From the NCBI GenBank assembly GCA_965247435.1, contig OZ252019.1:434001-498000 (forward strand): a stretch of DNA of 64,000 nucleotides, written 5' to 3'. Positions within the stretch are counted from its first letter, which is position 1. Each line of letters opens with the position of its first letter. Made by a program: the position numbers and the translations under genes. Source of the stretch: Ilyomonas sp965247435 (GTDB lineage Bacteria > Bacteroidota > Bacteroidia > Chitinophagales > Chitinophagaceae). Below, piece after piece: positions 34,812 through 44,379 of this stretch. The notes beneath the pieces were generated by a model, which was given only the letters and a program-made list of their open reading frames with translations, did no database searches and was not told where the DNA came from.

Positions 34812-36034
34812 GGAAGAAATGTACGAATTGGCTAATGAGGGGCAAGTTGCGGGTAACAGGTTGCAGGTTGCGGGTTGCCCCTGTTTTGTTATACATTTTT
34901 TCATGTTGCCTGTACATTTTTTCATGCTCAATAAACAAAAACTTTCACAGGTTCTTTATACTTTTTCTTTTAAAAAGGGGTACTCAATATTTGCAACCCA
35001 TCACCAGCAACCCGCCACCCGCAATTAATCACCCGTCACCCGCCACCCGCCACCCGCAACTAATCTCCCGCAACCCGCCACCCGCAACTAATCACCCGTC
35101 ACCTATCACCCGCAACCCGCAACTAATTATATTTCTTGTTTGGTGCAGCTTGTTGCTTGCTGCTCCGTCTTTCTCCCAAACGGTAACCGCAACCATTGAC
35201 CGCGATAAAATATTACTGGGCGAACAGGTAACGCTGGAGCTGAAAGTGCAAAACATTAATGCCGGCGCTAATCCGGTAGTTGCCTGGTTCAACCTGCCGG
35301 ATACCATTAATCACCTCGAAGTAGTAAAGCGCTCACCGGTTGATACGCTGGAGGTGGAAGGCACTACTTCTTATCTTCAGACTATTGTGTTTACTTCGTT
35401 CGACTCCGGTAAGTGGATACTGCCGGCCATGCAGTTGCAACTGCAAAACAATGCTGCCATTTTAAAAACTGATTCTTTTGCAATCGAAGTATTACCGGTA
35501 GATGTAAGCAATCTGCAGCAATACCACGAGCTGAAAGACATTATACCGGTAGAAGTGCAAACAAACTGGCAGCGTATTGCTATTATTGCTGCGCTGATGA
35601 TTGCCCTGGCTGTGGCCGCTTATTTGTTTATAAACCGTAAGAAAAAAGTAAAGCCTGCACCGTCACTCACGCCTAAATTATCCCTTTTTGAAGACACCAT
35701 TGCGCAACTGGAGGCGCTGGGAAAAGAAGCGCTCCCGCCAATAGTGTTTTACACAAAGCTGGATGCCATCTGCCGCTATTATCTGCAGGAGCAGTTGTAC
35801 CTGCGCGCCTTGCATCTTACGCAGGACGAACTAACGGTACAACTGAATGTATATTTGCAGGACCAGGAAGTGCGCATTGCTTTTTACCAGTTGCTGCGTC
35901 TTATAAATGCGGTGAAATTTGCTAAGTATGCGCCGCCCGCCGCACAAAACAGGGAAAGCATCAGCACGGCAAAAGCCACCGTTCAATACATACATTATCA
36001 CCTGCAACGCACTACACAACAACATGCTGTATAG
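34808..36034 (+). CDS. Bat operon membrane protein (between DUF58 and BatA), with repeat-derived N-terminus
   Basis: A 408-residue protein in the slot normally filled by a BatD/DUF4381-like membrane protein. From about residue 105 it looks normal: hydrophobic 'LIIFLVWCSLLLAAPSFSQ' (a signal peptide), a beta-sandwich ('ATIDRDKILLGEQVTLELKVQN'), a membrane helix ('IAIIAALMIALAVAAYLFI') and a helical cytoplasmic tail. The first ~104 residues are read from a repeat array and have composition unlike the rest (NPPPATNHPSPITRNP). The ATG at 34808 overlaps the DUF58 stop by ATGA, which suggests that it is the original start and that the repeats were inserted after it; alternatively, translation starts later at a non-ATG codon just before the signal peptide. 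The 3' end overlaps batA by 11 bases. Confidence 0.75.
   Translation: MRKKCTNWLMRGKLRVTGCRLRVAPVLLYIFSCCLYIFSCSINKNFHRFFILFLLKRGTQYLQPITSNPPPAINHPSPATRHPQLISRNPPPATNHPSPITRNPQLIIFLVWCSLLLAAPSFSQTVTATIDRDKILLGEQVTLELKVQNINAGANPVVAWFNLPDTINHLEVVKRSPVDTLEVEGTTSYLQTIVFTSFDSGKWILPAMQLQLQNNAAILKTDSFAIEVLPVDVSNLQQYHELKDIIPVEVQTNWQRIAIIAALMIALAVAAYLFINRKKKVKPAPSLTPKLSLFEDTIAQLEALGKEALPPIVFYTKLDAICRYYLQEQLYLRALHLTQDELTVQLNVYLQDQEVRIAFYQLLRLINAVKFAKYAPPAAQNRESISTAKATVQYIHYHLQRTTQQHAV
34839..35128. repeat. Array of ACCCGC-type short repeats with inverted left arm
   Basis: The right part (34992-35128) is a run of short units of the form (A/C)ACCCGC, broken by AACTAATC spacers. The left part (34839-34882) carries the same motif in the opposite orientation (GTTGCGGGT units). 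Between the two arms, TACATTTTTTCATG occurs twice (near 34890 and 34912). The array stays open in the frame of the host gene. Its layout is that of an inverted, minisatellite-like element. Confidence 0.75.
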
Positions 36035-37031
36035 CTGGTTTCAACATATTGAATTTGCTTACCCGTGGGTATTTACGCTGCTTATTCTTGTGCCCGTGCT
36101 GGTATATGAATACAGCCTGCGCAACAGCCGGCAACAGGCTTCTATGCTGGTAACCACCACGCATTTTGTGCACCGTACGCGCAGCCTTAAAACAGCGCTG
36201 CTGCACCTGCCTTTTGTGCTGCGCTGCCTCGCATTGGTGTGCCTTATTGTTGCGCTGGCAAGGCCGCAACTGCGCTTCTCCGAAACAGAAACAACCGGCG
36301 AGGGCATAGACATCGTGCTGTGCTTCGACATCAGCGGCAGCATGACGGAAAAAGACTTCCTGCCCAACCGCCTCGAAGCCGCCAAGGAGGTAGCTGCACA
36401 GTTTGTACAGCAGCGCCCCGGCGACCGCATCGGCATTACGATCTTCAGCAGTATATCCTTTACCCTTTGCCCCGTAACGACAGACCATAATGCGGTGTTA
36501 TCACAAATCAACAATATACAAAGCGGTTATTTGAATGATGAAGGTACAGCCATCGGCTCCGGCCTTGCAACCAGTGTGGACCGGCTGCGCAACAACCAAA
36601 CAAAGACAAAAATTATTGTGCTGCTTACTGATGGCGTGGACTTTGGCGGCACCATATCGCCGGACATTGCGCGGGACATGGCCAAGCTCTACGGCATAAA
36701 AGTTTACACCATCGGCATCGGCAGCGAGAAGGAAATACAGCAGACGATTGACTCGCCGTTTGGGCCGGTAACGCAAACGAAGAAGCTGGAATATAACGAG
36801 GCCTTGCTGCAAAACTTAGCGCAGGTAACGGGCGGTCAGTACTTCCACGCTACGGATAAAGAGGCGCTGCAAAAGATTTATGCCAGTATCAATGGATTAG
36901 AGAAATCGAAAATCGAGATTACGAGCTACGACCGGTTTACCGATAAATACCTGCCCTGGCTGATAGCCGGGTTGAGCCTGCTGCTATTAGAAATCATCCT
37001 GCGGTACAGTGTGTTCAGGAAGTTTCCGTAA
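36024..37031 (+). CDS. batA: BatA, vWA-domain membrane protein
   Basis: A 335-residue protein with two N-terminal membrane helices, a vWA domain and a C-terminal helix ('WLIAGLSLLLLEIIL'). The metal-ion adhesion site is complete (DISGS at Asp102, a Thr later, and 'LLTDGVDFGG'). The start is the ATG at 36024, which gives an 11-base overlap with the upstream gene; longer readings run antisense-like through conserved neighbours. In Bacteroidota BatA is followed directly by BatB; here the operon ends and batB is about 9 kb away on the other strand. Confidence 0.93.
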   Translation: MLYSWFQHIEFAYPWVFTLLILVPVLVYEYSLRNSRQQASMLVTTTHFVHRTRSLKTALLHLPFVLRCLALVCLIVALARPQLRFSETETTGEGIDIVLCFDISGSMTEKDFLPNRLEAAKEVAAQFVQQRPGDRIGITIFSSISFTLCPVTTDHNAVLSQINNIQSGYLNDEGTAIGSGLATSVDRLRNNQTKTKIIVLLTDGVDFGGTISPDIARDMAKLYGIKVYTIGIGSEKEIQQTIDSPFGPVTQTKKLEYNEALLQNLAQVTGGQYFHATDKEALQKIYASINGLEKSKIEITSYDRFTDKYLPWLIAGLSLLLLEIILRYSVFRKFP

Positions 37032-37226
37032 CGCATGGAATATTTATAGCGGAAGAATTGGAATATCATTATATAAATAATATAGATTGTATAATTCTTT
37101 TAGACCTTGAAGTGCGAGCATAATGTATTTAAATAATAGCATTCAGGCAATATAAATTTAATGTTAAAGTGGCTTTAACCTGCTTACATTGCAGTAACCA
37201 ATCAAAGCATCTAAAAAACTTGCCCC

Positions 37227-38675
37227 ATGAAAAGAATGTATGTACTGCTTTTGCTGCAAATGGGTTTAACAACCCTACTGGCGCAGGAACCGCCGCAAAC
37301 CATTAATATCTGTACCAACTTTTGTTCAAGAGATTTAAGTAGTACGATAACGGGGCTTACTATAAATTCTACACCTATTAAATATTGCAAACCTGTCGGT
37401 AGCTCTTGCGTAACAGTTAGTAATTTTGATGTTCAGTACAAGGAAAATTCCTGCCCTGCTACGCCGCATATAGATACGTGTACAGATGATTTGAGTGCGT
37501 TGGTGATGCGGGTTTATTATCCGGTCAATAATGATTATAATGCATGTCCGCGGCCTGCCATTGTTATATTTCATGGCGGCGCGTATGCAGAGTGCAGCTC
37601 CTACAACAATGGTGATGTGGTGGCGCTAAGCAAAAAATTAGCTTCCAGAGGTTACGTAGTCTTTGACGTTAATTATAGAGTAGGCGTAATCACGGATAAC
37701 AGAAAGGTAAACGTTATGAGTGAATCCAATAAAGATCTTACTTTCACTTCTGCCCAACAACTCTTAGCTATCTACCGGGCATTACAGGATGCAAGAGGCG
37801 CTATAAGAAGTGTGTTGCAAATGCAGATAGATGGTGTTAACAGCGATAAATACCAGATAAGGACAGACAAAATATTTCTTGCCGGTTTAAGTGCAGGCAG
37901 CTTAATTGCGATGAGTGCGGAATACTATGGATTCGGCGCCGGAGGGCAGGCAAAGATTGATGCGCTATTTCCCGGTGTAAGTGCTGTATTAGGGCCGATA
38001 GACCTGAAGGACGTATATTATGCGAACCCTCCTGCAACAATAGCGGATGATTACTTTAGAAAAGTAAAGGGAATCTTAAACTGCTGGGGAAGCCTCTTCA
38101 TCCCTACTTCCTATGAGTCGCACCCCTACGATTTTTTCGCAGGGCAAGGTTATTCCTTACCGCCCATCATTTCTTTCCATGGTGTTAAGGATCCGGTTTT
38201 CGACTATATGAAACAAGGCGTCTATTTTTCAAGAAACACGCTATACCGTGGAGTTTATAACAATACGGAATCGCGCTGTCTGGCATCGACTTATACAACG
38301 CCTGCTGATAATACGCCCACCCCAACCAAATACGAAACCGGTATTGGTTCACAGACTATTTATAATATGCTGAAAAACCCGGGTACCGGCATCACGCCCA
38401 TTACCACGGAAATCTACCTGGACTGTGATGCCCATCATGGACTGGATGATGATTGCGATACCTGTACTTATAAGAGCGACTTCGGTACTTCAGCAACCAA
38501 CCAGGACGCCACGTACGATTATATTGCCGGGCGGGCGGCCACCTTCTTCCAGACTATCTTAGGATCAGGCACTGCTAACATCACCACTTCGCGGTTTGTG
38601 GAATGTGTAAACGACCGGGTTACCTGTACCGGCACTACTTCTACCTCCTGCAGTGATACCGATGGCTGCAACTGA
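37227..38675 (+). CDS. Secreted cysteine-rich alpha/beta hydrolase (esterase/lipase type)
   Basis: A 482-residue protein with a signal peptide (MKRMYVLLLLQMGLTTLLAQ). The HGGAY oxyanion-hole motif (His116) and the GLSAGS nucleophile elbow (Ser222) mark it as an HSL/carboxylesterase-like hydrolase, supported by 'FHGVKDPVFDY' and a 'DCDAHHGLDDDCD' segment that probably holds the catalytic His. Cysteines are unusually many for this family, at the N-terminus (ICTNFC), between catalytic motifs and in the C-terminal 60 residues (CVNDRVTC...CSDTDGC), suggesting disulfides or metal binding. It has no T9SS tail. Substrate unknown. Confidence 0.8.
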   Translation: MKRMYVLLLLQMGLTTLLAQEPPQTINICTNFCSRDLSSTITGLTINSTPIKYCKPVGSSCVTVSNFDVQYKENSCPATPHIDTCTDDLSALVMRVYYPVNNDYNACPRPAIVIFHGGAYAECSSYNNGDVVALSKKLASRGYVVFDVNYRVGVITDNRKVNVMSESNKDLTFTSAQQLLAIYRALQDARGAIRSVLQMQIDGVNSDKYQIRTDKIFLAGLSAGSLIAMSAEYYGFGAGGQAKIDALFPGVSAVLGPIDLKDVYYANPPATIADDYFRKVKGILNCWGSLFIPTSYESHPYDFFAGQGYSLPPIISFHGVKDPVFDYMKQGVYFSRNTLYRGVYNNTESRCLASTYTTPADNTPTPTKYETGIGSQTIYNMLKNPGTGITPITTEIYLDCDAHHGLDDDCDTCTYKSDFGTSATNQDATYDYIAGRAATFFQTILGSGTANITTSRFVECVNDRVTCTGTTSTSCSDTDGCN

Positions 38676-38709
38676 TAAATAATCTTAGTTAACTTAAATC
38701 TTCTTTTGT

Positions 38710-40455
38710 ATGAAATTCCTATTTACTGCACTTACAATTCTATTATTTTCAGCAGCGCAGGCACAGAACAAAGCAGGAACATTGGACAAAACATTTGGCA
38801 CCAATGGCATAGCGCTGACTTCTTCCCAAACTGCCTATCTGCAGGCTACTGCAGGTGCAGCGGCAACAAAGGAAGGGAATATTATTGTTGGTGGTTCTAT
38901 TAGTTCCCTTGGTGAAGCGGATGGCTATTTTGCCCTAAAGTACTCTGCGGACGGCTTGCCGGACAGTTCTTTTGGCAACAAAGGCCGGGCTGAGATACGA
39001 GGTGTAGGCATTGCACAGACAGTAGCCGTACAAAGGGACAATAAAATAGTTATGGCAGGCTATGACTATACGGATGAAGATGCATACATTATTACCATAG
39101 CCCGCTTTAATGCCAACGGAAGTGTTGATTCCGGCTTTGGAACAGGGGGCAAAATATTAACCAATATAGGGGATGAAGCCGATGATATTGCCATACAGGA
39201 AGATGGGAAAATTGTTATATCCGGAGAAGGACATTACACCTTTCTTACCCTGCGCTACCTGCCGGACGGAACGCCTGATAAAAGTTTTGGAAACAATGGT
39301 GTGGTGATTACAGACTTTATTAATGTAAATAAGAAAGCCAGTGCTAACCTGATACAGCCAGACAGTAAGATTGTAGTAGCAGGCGGAGATAATCTGAGAA
39401 TTATGATTGCGCGCTATAACCCGGACGGAAGTTTGGACAATACCTTTGGTATAAACGGACAGGTGATTTCCAAATTTGCCAATATGTATAATGGGGTTAA
39501 CGATATAATATTGCAGCCCGATGGTAAAATAGTAACTACAGGCTCTACAGCCGGTTTTGATGGGGAAGGGGACGCCCTGCTGGTACGTTATTTGCCAAAC
39601 GGCAGCATAGACAGTTCTTTTGGCACCAATGGTATAGTAATTAATAAGCTGCAATATAATTCACTGACTTACCGTGTTGCTTTACAGAACAATGGCAAAA
39701 TAGTAACTGCCGGAGTAACCGGTGGCGGTACAGAAACCTATGATCATTTTTTGGTGCAGCGCTATAACCCGGATGGAAGCATAGATTCTGCATTTGGTGA
39801 TAATGGTCACCAGGTTACAGAGATAGATCTTTACGATGCAGCAAACGGATTAATCATTCAGGCGGATGGCAAGATAGTGCTTGCAGGCGGGGCCAATAAT
39901 GACAAAACAGGGCCATCGCAATACAAAATAGCGCTTACCCGCTACTATGGAGATGGCAACACTAAACAACCCCTTGCCATCCGCATCAAACGCTGGCTGC
40001 AGCATCACGGCATTAGCTGGCAACCCAATAACAATATTCGTAATTATACTATACAAAGAAGCACAGATGGCATTGTGTATAAAGAGATAGCGAAGCTGGG
40101 CAGTAGCAGTAATAACTATGAAGATGCAGCACCACTTACCGGCAACAGCTACTACCGCCTTGCTGCCATAGCCAAAGACGGCAGCCGCACTTACTCCAAT
40201 ACAATTTTAATAGATGAAACACAACAGGTAAAAATGTTTCCAAATCCGGTAAAGGACAACCTGCAGTTGCGAGGCTTAGCAGAGAGTGGTAAAACGGCGG
40301 TAAGCGTAATGGATTTACAAGGCAATGTACGGGCAACGGCTACGGCAGGCGGCAGCAGCTATTCTTTAAGCACTTCCAATCTTACGCCCGGCAACTACCT
40401 GCTTAAGCTCCAGCACAACGGTACCATCACCACCCGGCCTTTTGTGCGGGAGTAA
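38710..40455 (+). CDS. T9SS-secreted delta-60 repeat protein
   Basis: A 581-residue secreted protein with signal peptide (MKFLFTALTILLFSAAQAQ). The body is a series of about 50-residue units of the type 'RYNPDGSLDNTFG.NG......I..QPDGKIV.AG', the delta-60 repeat that forms a propeller-like fold. Then comes a linker 'RIKRWLQHHGISW' shared with two other proteins in this window, a short fibronectin-like module, and a T9SS sorting domain (MFPNPVKDNLQLRGL to RPFVRE). Start 35 bases after the esterase gene, so the two may be co-transcribed. Function unknown, presumably surface adhesion or binding. Confidence 0.88.
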   Translation: MKFLFTALTILLFSAAQAQNKAGTLDKTFGTNGIALTSSQTAYLQATAGAAATKEGNIIVGGSISSLGEADGYFALKYSADGLPDSSFGNKGRAEIRGVGIAQTVAVQRDNKIVMAGYDYTDEDAYIITIARFNANGSVDSGFGTGGKILTNIGDEADDIAIQEDGKIVISGEGHYTFLTLRYLPDGTPDKSFGNNGVVITDFINVNKKASANLIQPDSKIVVAGGDNLRIMIARYNPDGSLDNTFGINGQVISKFANMYNGVNDIILQPDGKIVTTGSTAGFDGEGDALLVRYLPNGSIDSSFGTNGIVINKLQYNSLTYRVALQNNGKIVTAGVTGGGTETYDHFLVQRYNPDGSIDSAFGDNGHQVTEIDLYDAANGLIIQADGKIVLAGGANNDKTGPSQYKIALTRYYGDGNTKQPLAIRIKRWLQHHGISWQPNNNIRNYTIQRSTDGIVYKEIAKLGSSSNNYEDAAPLTGNSYYRLAAIAKDGSRTYSNTILIDETQQVKMFPNPVKDNLQLRGLAESGKTAVSVMDLQGNVRATATAGGSSYSLSTSNLTPGNYLLKLQHNGTITTRPFVRE

Positions 40456-40475
40456 AGCGTTTCATCGGCATATAC

Positions 40476-40517
40476 AAAAAAGCGCCCTTACCAGTAATGA
40501 TAAGGGCGCTTTTTTTA
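40476..40517. terminator. Bidirectional hairpin terminator
   Basis: A 15-base perfect stem, AAAAAAGCGCCCTTA / TAAGGGCGCTTTTTT, with a 10-base loop, between two convergent genes. The A run and the T run make it act as an intrinsic terminator for the delta-60 gene on the plus strand and the lipoprotein gene on the minus strand. Confidence 0.9.
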
Positions 40518-40529
40518 TTATACATTCAT

Positions 40530-41027
40530 CTACCTGAATTCCTTCTGAAACAGGATCGCATGTTGCTGCTGCATCGCCGTCTGCTGGGCAGGCTGCAGCG
40601 AGTCGAACGATTTTTTGTAGGTATCCCGCGCAATATACTTTTTCATGTCTTCCTGCGCTTTCACCACCGCATCCATAATATCGCCGCGGGCGCCCATCAT
40701 CACCGTACCTATATAACTGATGTGCAACGCCACCGGCAGGTGCCTGCTTTCGCTGTAGGCCTGCAGCCAGTTGTTGTATAACCCGTTATATACATTTCTT
40801 TCTTTGCGCTCTAATGGTACATTGTTTAGGGTAATATTGGCGGCAGAGTCCACTACCAGTAAGGTGGTATCCATGTGCGGTAAACTGTCCGGCCCTTTGG
40901 TGTCGGTAATCACCGTCCGCGATCCTGCATTGGTATCAATCACATCGCTCACCGTTGGCGATACACTTTGCTTACAGGCAAATACCACAATCATCAGCAG
41001 GCTTAACATCAGCAATAAGGTCTTCAT
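40530..41027 (-). CDS. Unrecognised lipoprotein
   Basis: A 165-residue protein with a lipoprotein signal (MKTLLLMLSLLMIVVFACK, Cys18). The mature part starts with a flexible Ser/Thr-rich stretch followed by helices ('YNGLYNNWLQAYSES', 'KAQEDMKKYIARDTYKKSFDSLQPAQQ'). I do not recognise the family. It is transcribed alone; a shared terminator lies just downstream. Confidence 0.7.
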   Translation of the reverse strand: MKTLLLMLSLLMIVVFACKQSVSPTVSDVIDTNAGSRTVITDTKGPDSLPHMDTTLLVVDSAANITLNNVPLERKERNVYNGLYNNWLQAYSESRHLPVALHISYIGTVMMGARGDIMDAVVKAQEDMKKYIARDTYKKSFDSLQPAQQTAMQQQHAILFQKEFR

Positions 41028-41305
41028 GCACCTTGTATTTACATATTTAGTACCAGACTTTACCTTGCCGTTCCCGGTTGTGATAACGATAATTTAAATT
41101 TTTCATAGCAATGCCCCTTACTATGATAGCGCAGGTTGTTTTGCTAAAGACCGGTGGTAACAACCTGCCTGCAAAGTCAACTTTTAATATAGCGGATATA
41201 CCTGCGCCGGCAAACGCAATCACTGTTCACGGACTATACGAGCACTTACCTCTGCCTGAATTTTCAATCCATACAAGAGCCCGTAGCCTGCAGATAATAC
41301 AGCTT

Positions 41306-42403
41306 CTACTTTCGTATGATGGTTTCCAAACGTTGCCAAAGCTCATTGTCAAAACCTGATAAGGCAGGTTGAAAGCCGCCGGCCGAGTTACCCATCCGTA
41401 TTACTACCAATTGGCCTGAAGGCACCACATACATTTTCTGATCGTTTTTTCCCAGCGCGGCATACATGTCTGCCGGGGCATCCGGAATAAGCGACCCCGG
41501 CAATACCAATTGAGAAGTGGGTACCCGGTAACTGCTTTTACCATTAAGCCACGTGAGATAGCCATAGCTGAGATTAAGGTCTTGTGAAGTATTTACCTGG
41601 TTGTTAAAATAACCTGTATCGTTCAATACAGGTGTATTATCCCACCTGCCTTTGTTGAGCAGCAGCAGGCCGAATCTTGCCATGCTCCTAACATTGCTGT
41701 AGTAGATGTTATCGTAGGCCTGCGTTTTTAGCCATAGCCCGGTCATGCCGGTTTTATCTTTTACTTTTTGCCGGAAATAATTGTTGTAGGGGAGGCCGGT
41801 AGCGTTTTCAATTACTTTATCAAGCAATGTATAGGCGGCATTGTGATAAGCCCACCTGGCGCCGGCATCGGCTTTATATACAAGGCAGTCCGGTAAGGTG
41901 CAATCAGCGTCTGCCACACCATCATCCAGCCCCGTTGTCATGGTCAGTTGATTTTTTACAGTAATCAGGTTTTCCTTTTCGGGCAGCTCGGATGTCCACC
42001 CGGCGCCAAGATATTGCGAAGTGCGGTTATTGATATTGATATATCCTTCCTGCTGCGCGATGCCTGTTAAGAAGGCAGTCATGGTTTTGCCTGCCGATGC
42101 CCAGTACCAGATACTATCGGCAGTAAAATTTCCAAAATATTTTTCTACTGCTATCTTTCCGTTCTTTAGTATAATAAATGCTTTGGTGTCTTTGCTTTGC
42201 AGATACGTATAAAGGTTGCTGAGTTCTGTTTCGTTCCAGCCAAGTGATGCAGGCGAAACAATCTGCCATTCATTTCCGGAAACCGGCGGAAAGTATAATT
42301 TTTCTGTTACCGGAAAAGTGTTCTGCGGAGCGGTGCCTTTGTTGCAGGACACTAAAAACAGTGTAATCAACGTAGCAATGAAGAACATACTTTGTTTTGG
42401 CAT
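41306..42403 (-). CDS. Serine hydrolase of the beta-lactamase (class C-like) family
   Basis: A 365-residue lipoprotein (start ATG at 42403, Cys20 in 'LFLVSC'; the longer frame adds a non-signal N-terminus). Catalytic motifs: SAGK (Ser103-Lys106) and YHN (Tyr186-Asn188), with 'KMYVVPSGQLVVIRMGNS' near the end in place of the KTG strand. These are esterase/peptidase-type relatives of AmpC rather than true resistance enzymes. Probably located in the periplasm or outer membrane. Gene stands alone. Confidence 0.88.
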   Translation of the reverse strand: MPKQSMFFIATLITLFLVSCNKGTAPQNTFPVTEKLYFPPVSGNEWQIVSPASLGWNETELSNLYTYLQSKDTKAFIILKNGKIAVEKYFGNFTADSIWYWASAGKTMTAFLTGIAQQEGYININNRTSQYLGAGWTSELPEKENLITVKNQLTMTTGLDDGVADADCTLPDCLVYKADAGARWAYHNAAYTLLDKVIENATGLPYNNYFRQKVKDKTGMTGLWLKTQAYDNIYYSNVRSMARFGLLLLNKGRWDNTPVLNDTGYFNNQVNTSQDLNLSYGYLTWLNGKSSYRVPTSQLVLPGSLIPDAPADMYAALGKNDQKMYVVPSGQLVVIRMGNSAGGFQPALSGFDNELWQRLETIIRK

Positions 42404-42656
42404 GTTGTAATTAATTTTTGCGTATGCAGAAAACTGTGTTTGTTTATCTCTTTGTATAAGCGCAACGTACACGATTTGTGCAGACATCTCTGCTGTATAA
42501 AAGTTTATAACGAAGGCATACAATATTTTATTAGCCTTAACCTCATAAATGCCTGCAACAACGGGTAGTTGGGGAAAAGAGAGATAACCTTGTTGTTGCA
42601 GGAAGCTTTTCTACTGGTCTTATTATTGCTTTACATTTTTGTTGAACGCTTACTGT

Positions 42657-43151
42657 ATGATACATCAGAAACAACTTGCCCGCTTATTTTTGTTTGCTGC
42701 TTTACTGCTTTGCTTTTCTTCGTTTGCACAAAAGTTGCAACTTGAAGACCTGTTAACAATTTACCATTCCGACAGTACCGCGGTAAAACAGTTTTGCACT
42801 GACAAAAAATTTATTTTGAAACAAACAAGAGATGCCGGCGCTTCCACATCCCTGCGCTTTGAGGCGGCAGACAGCAGCAAAACATCTGTAGAAGTCATAT
42901 TCCCAAAAGATACAAGTACGCACAATGTGCAGCTTAATTACAAGTTTGGCGATAAACGCGCGTATAACAATTTCAAAAAAACATTCCGCAAAAATGGCTT
43001 TACAAAGGCAGGCGGCAAGCAGCCGCAGGCGCCATTTTCTGCGCATGCAGAGCGATATATAAACAAGAATATACAGCTTGAATTTATACGCTCGGATGCA
43101 AAGCCGCCCTACTGGATATTCCTGCACCCGACCGGAGAGTTTAGCTGGTAG
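42657..43151 (+). CDS. Unrecognised secreted protein
   Basis: A 164-residue protein with a signal peptide (MIHQKQLARLFLFAALLLCFSSFAQ). Start at ATG 42657 chosen because it begins the signal. The mature part has 'LEDLLTIYHSDSTAVKQFCTDKKFILKQTRD' and several beta strands. No family recognised. Single gene. Confidence 0.7.
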   Translation: MIHQKQLARLFLFAALLLCFSSFAQKLQLEDLLTIYHSDSTAVKQFCTDKKFILKQTRDAGASTSLRFEAADSSKTSVEVIFPKDTSTHNVQLNYKFGDKRAYNNFKKTFRKNGFTKAGGKQPQAPFSAHAERYINKNIQLEFIRSDAKPPYWIFLHPTGEFSW

Positions 43152-43553
43152 GCAATTTGCTCATAGCTTCATTAAGAATAGAATAATAGATTAGCTGCTT
43201 TCGATCGCTGCTAAAAAGGTAGTTTTTTATGTTATTAATCCCCGGTCAGCCCTTAGCGGTTGGCCGTTTGCATTTATACAGAATTATGAAGTGGCTTCCG
43301 GTTCGCCTGCATAGATAAAATAAACTTAAGCCCTGAATGAAGCACCGTATCCGGTTAGCTTCTTCCCATACTTATTCTCCTTTTCCAGGCGATAAAACAA
43401 AGGATAGAACCCCCGTTGCACAGGCCGCTGAACAGGGGGTGAAAAGGTGGCAGCAGTAAAGTTTTTTAACACTCTATAAAGCGCTTAAACGCTTATAAAT
43501 CAGTAACTTTAAAGGAGTTCTTAAAGAATGATTTTACAACAACTATATACGCT
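43152..43553. other. Intergenic region before the KilA-N gene
   Basis: About 400 bases. No gene, repeat or clear terminator seen. The last 100 bases are AT-rich and contain an AAAGCGCTTAAACGCTT near-repeat (around 43480) that could be an operator for the KilA-N protein, but nothing confirms it. Confidence 0.35.
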
Positions 43554-44267
43554 ATGCAAGACATACAAGTACCGGTTTTACCCCCGTATAACAATAATGA
43601 AATAACAGTTTTTGAAAAAGAAGGCGCAATGATTAATGCTGCCCGGATGGCGAAGCCATTTAATAAAAAGCCCACTGACTGGCTGCGCCTATCCGGCACA
43701 AAAAGATTCCTCCTTGAGCTGAGTACACTAAGGAATATATCTGTTGAAGACCTGGCTAAAAGTGTAAAGGGAAACTTTACCGACAGCCGCGAGCAGGGCA
43801 CTTGGCTGCACCAAGAGGCGGCGCTGGAATTTGCCCGCTGGCTGAGCCCGGCTTTCGCTATCTGGTGCAACGACCAGGTTCGCGGGCACAGTGCGGCTGT
43901 TTACAACCCGCTTTTCGGGCCCGTAGTGCATTTTGAGGAAGCGGTGCACGAGCAGGACCGCAAGGTGGAATACCATGATGCCGTGTTGCAAAGCAGAACG
44001 CTTATCCCTGCCAATGTGATTGCGAAGGAACTCGGCATGAGCGCTATTGCGCTCAATAAGCTGCTGCACGCGAAAAAGGTGATTTATAAAAGCAATGAAC
44101 ATTGGGTACTGTATGCCGATTATTGCGGCAAAGGCTATACCGGTACCAAGACGGCGATCTTCCGGGATTCAGGGGGCAATTACCAGTCTAACATTCATAC
44201 CTACTGGACCGAAAAAGGCCGGGAATTTATACACGCCCTCGTAAAAGAAGCGCAGCAGGTAGCATAG
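43554..44267 (+). CDS. KilA-N domain protein, phage antirepressor-like
   Basis: A 237-residue protein. Residues about 20-110 form a KilA-N DNA-binding domain ('MINAARMAKPFNKKPTDWLRL', then 'WLHQEAALEFARWLSPAFAIWCNDQV'), and the C-terminal half has the winged-helix and KilAC-like layout ('IAKELGMSAIALNKLLHAKKVIYKS', 'WTEKGREFIHAL') of phage antirepressors. No other phage genes are nearby, so it is either a prophage leftover or a domesticated regulator. The frame is intact. Confidence 0.85.
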   Translation: MQDIQVPVLPPYNNNEITVFEKEGAMINAARMAKPFNKKPTDWLRLSGTKRFLLELSTLRNISVEDLAKSVKGNFTDSREQGTWLHQEAALEFARWLSPAFAIWCNDQVRGHSAAVYNPLFGPVVHFEEAVHEQDRKVEYHDAVLQSRTLIPANVIAKELGMSAIALNKLLHAKKVIYKSNEHWVLYADYCGKGYTGTKTAIFRDSGGNYQSNIHTYWTEKGREFIHALVKEAQQVA

Positions 44268-44379
44268 TTCTATGGCTGTTTAAAAAATAATAAAGGCAGA
44301 GGATAACAGCATAAGCTATGCTTATCATTATAATTAAAAAGATTGCCTTTTAGTTGCCGGATGTTATAATACAATGCTG

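Noticed and set aside
34990..35128. Short repeats between AACTAATC spacers resembling a CRISPR array
   Set aside because: Units are only 6-8 bases, the spacers are nearly identical, and there is no leader or cas gene; this is a minisatellite.
41111..41359. 82-codon plus-strand frame between the lipoprotein and serine hydrolase genes
   Set aside because: It runs into the end of the serine hydrolase gene, shows no family and has no clear ribosome-binding context.
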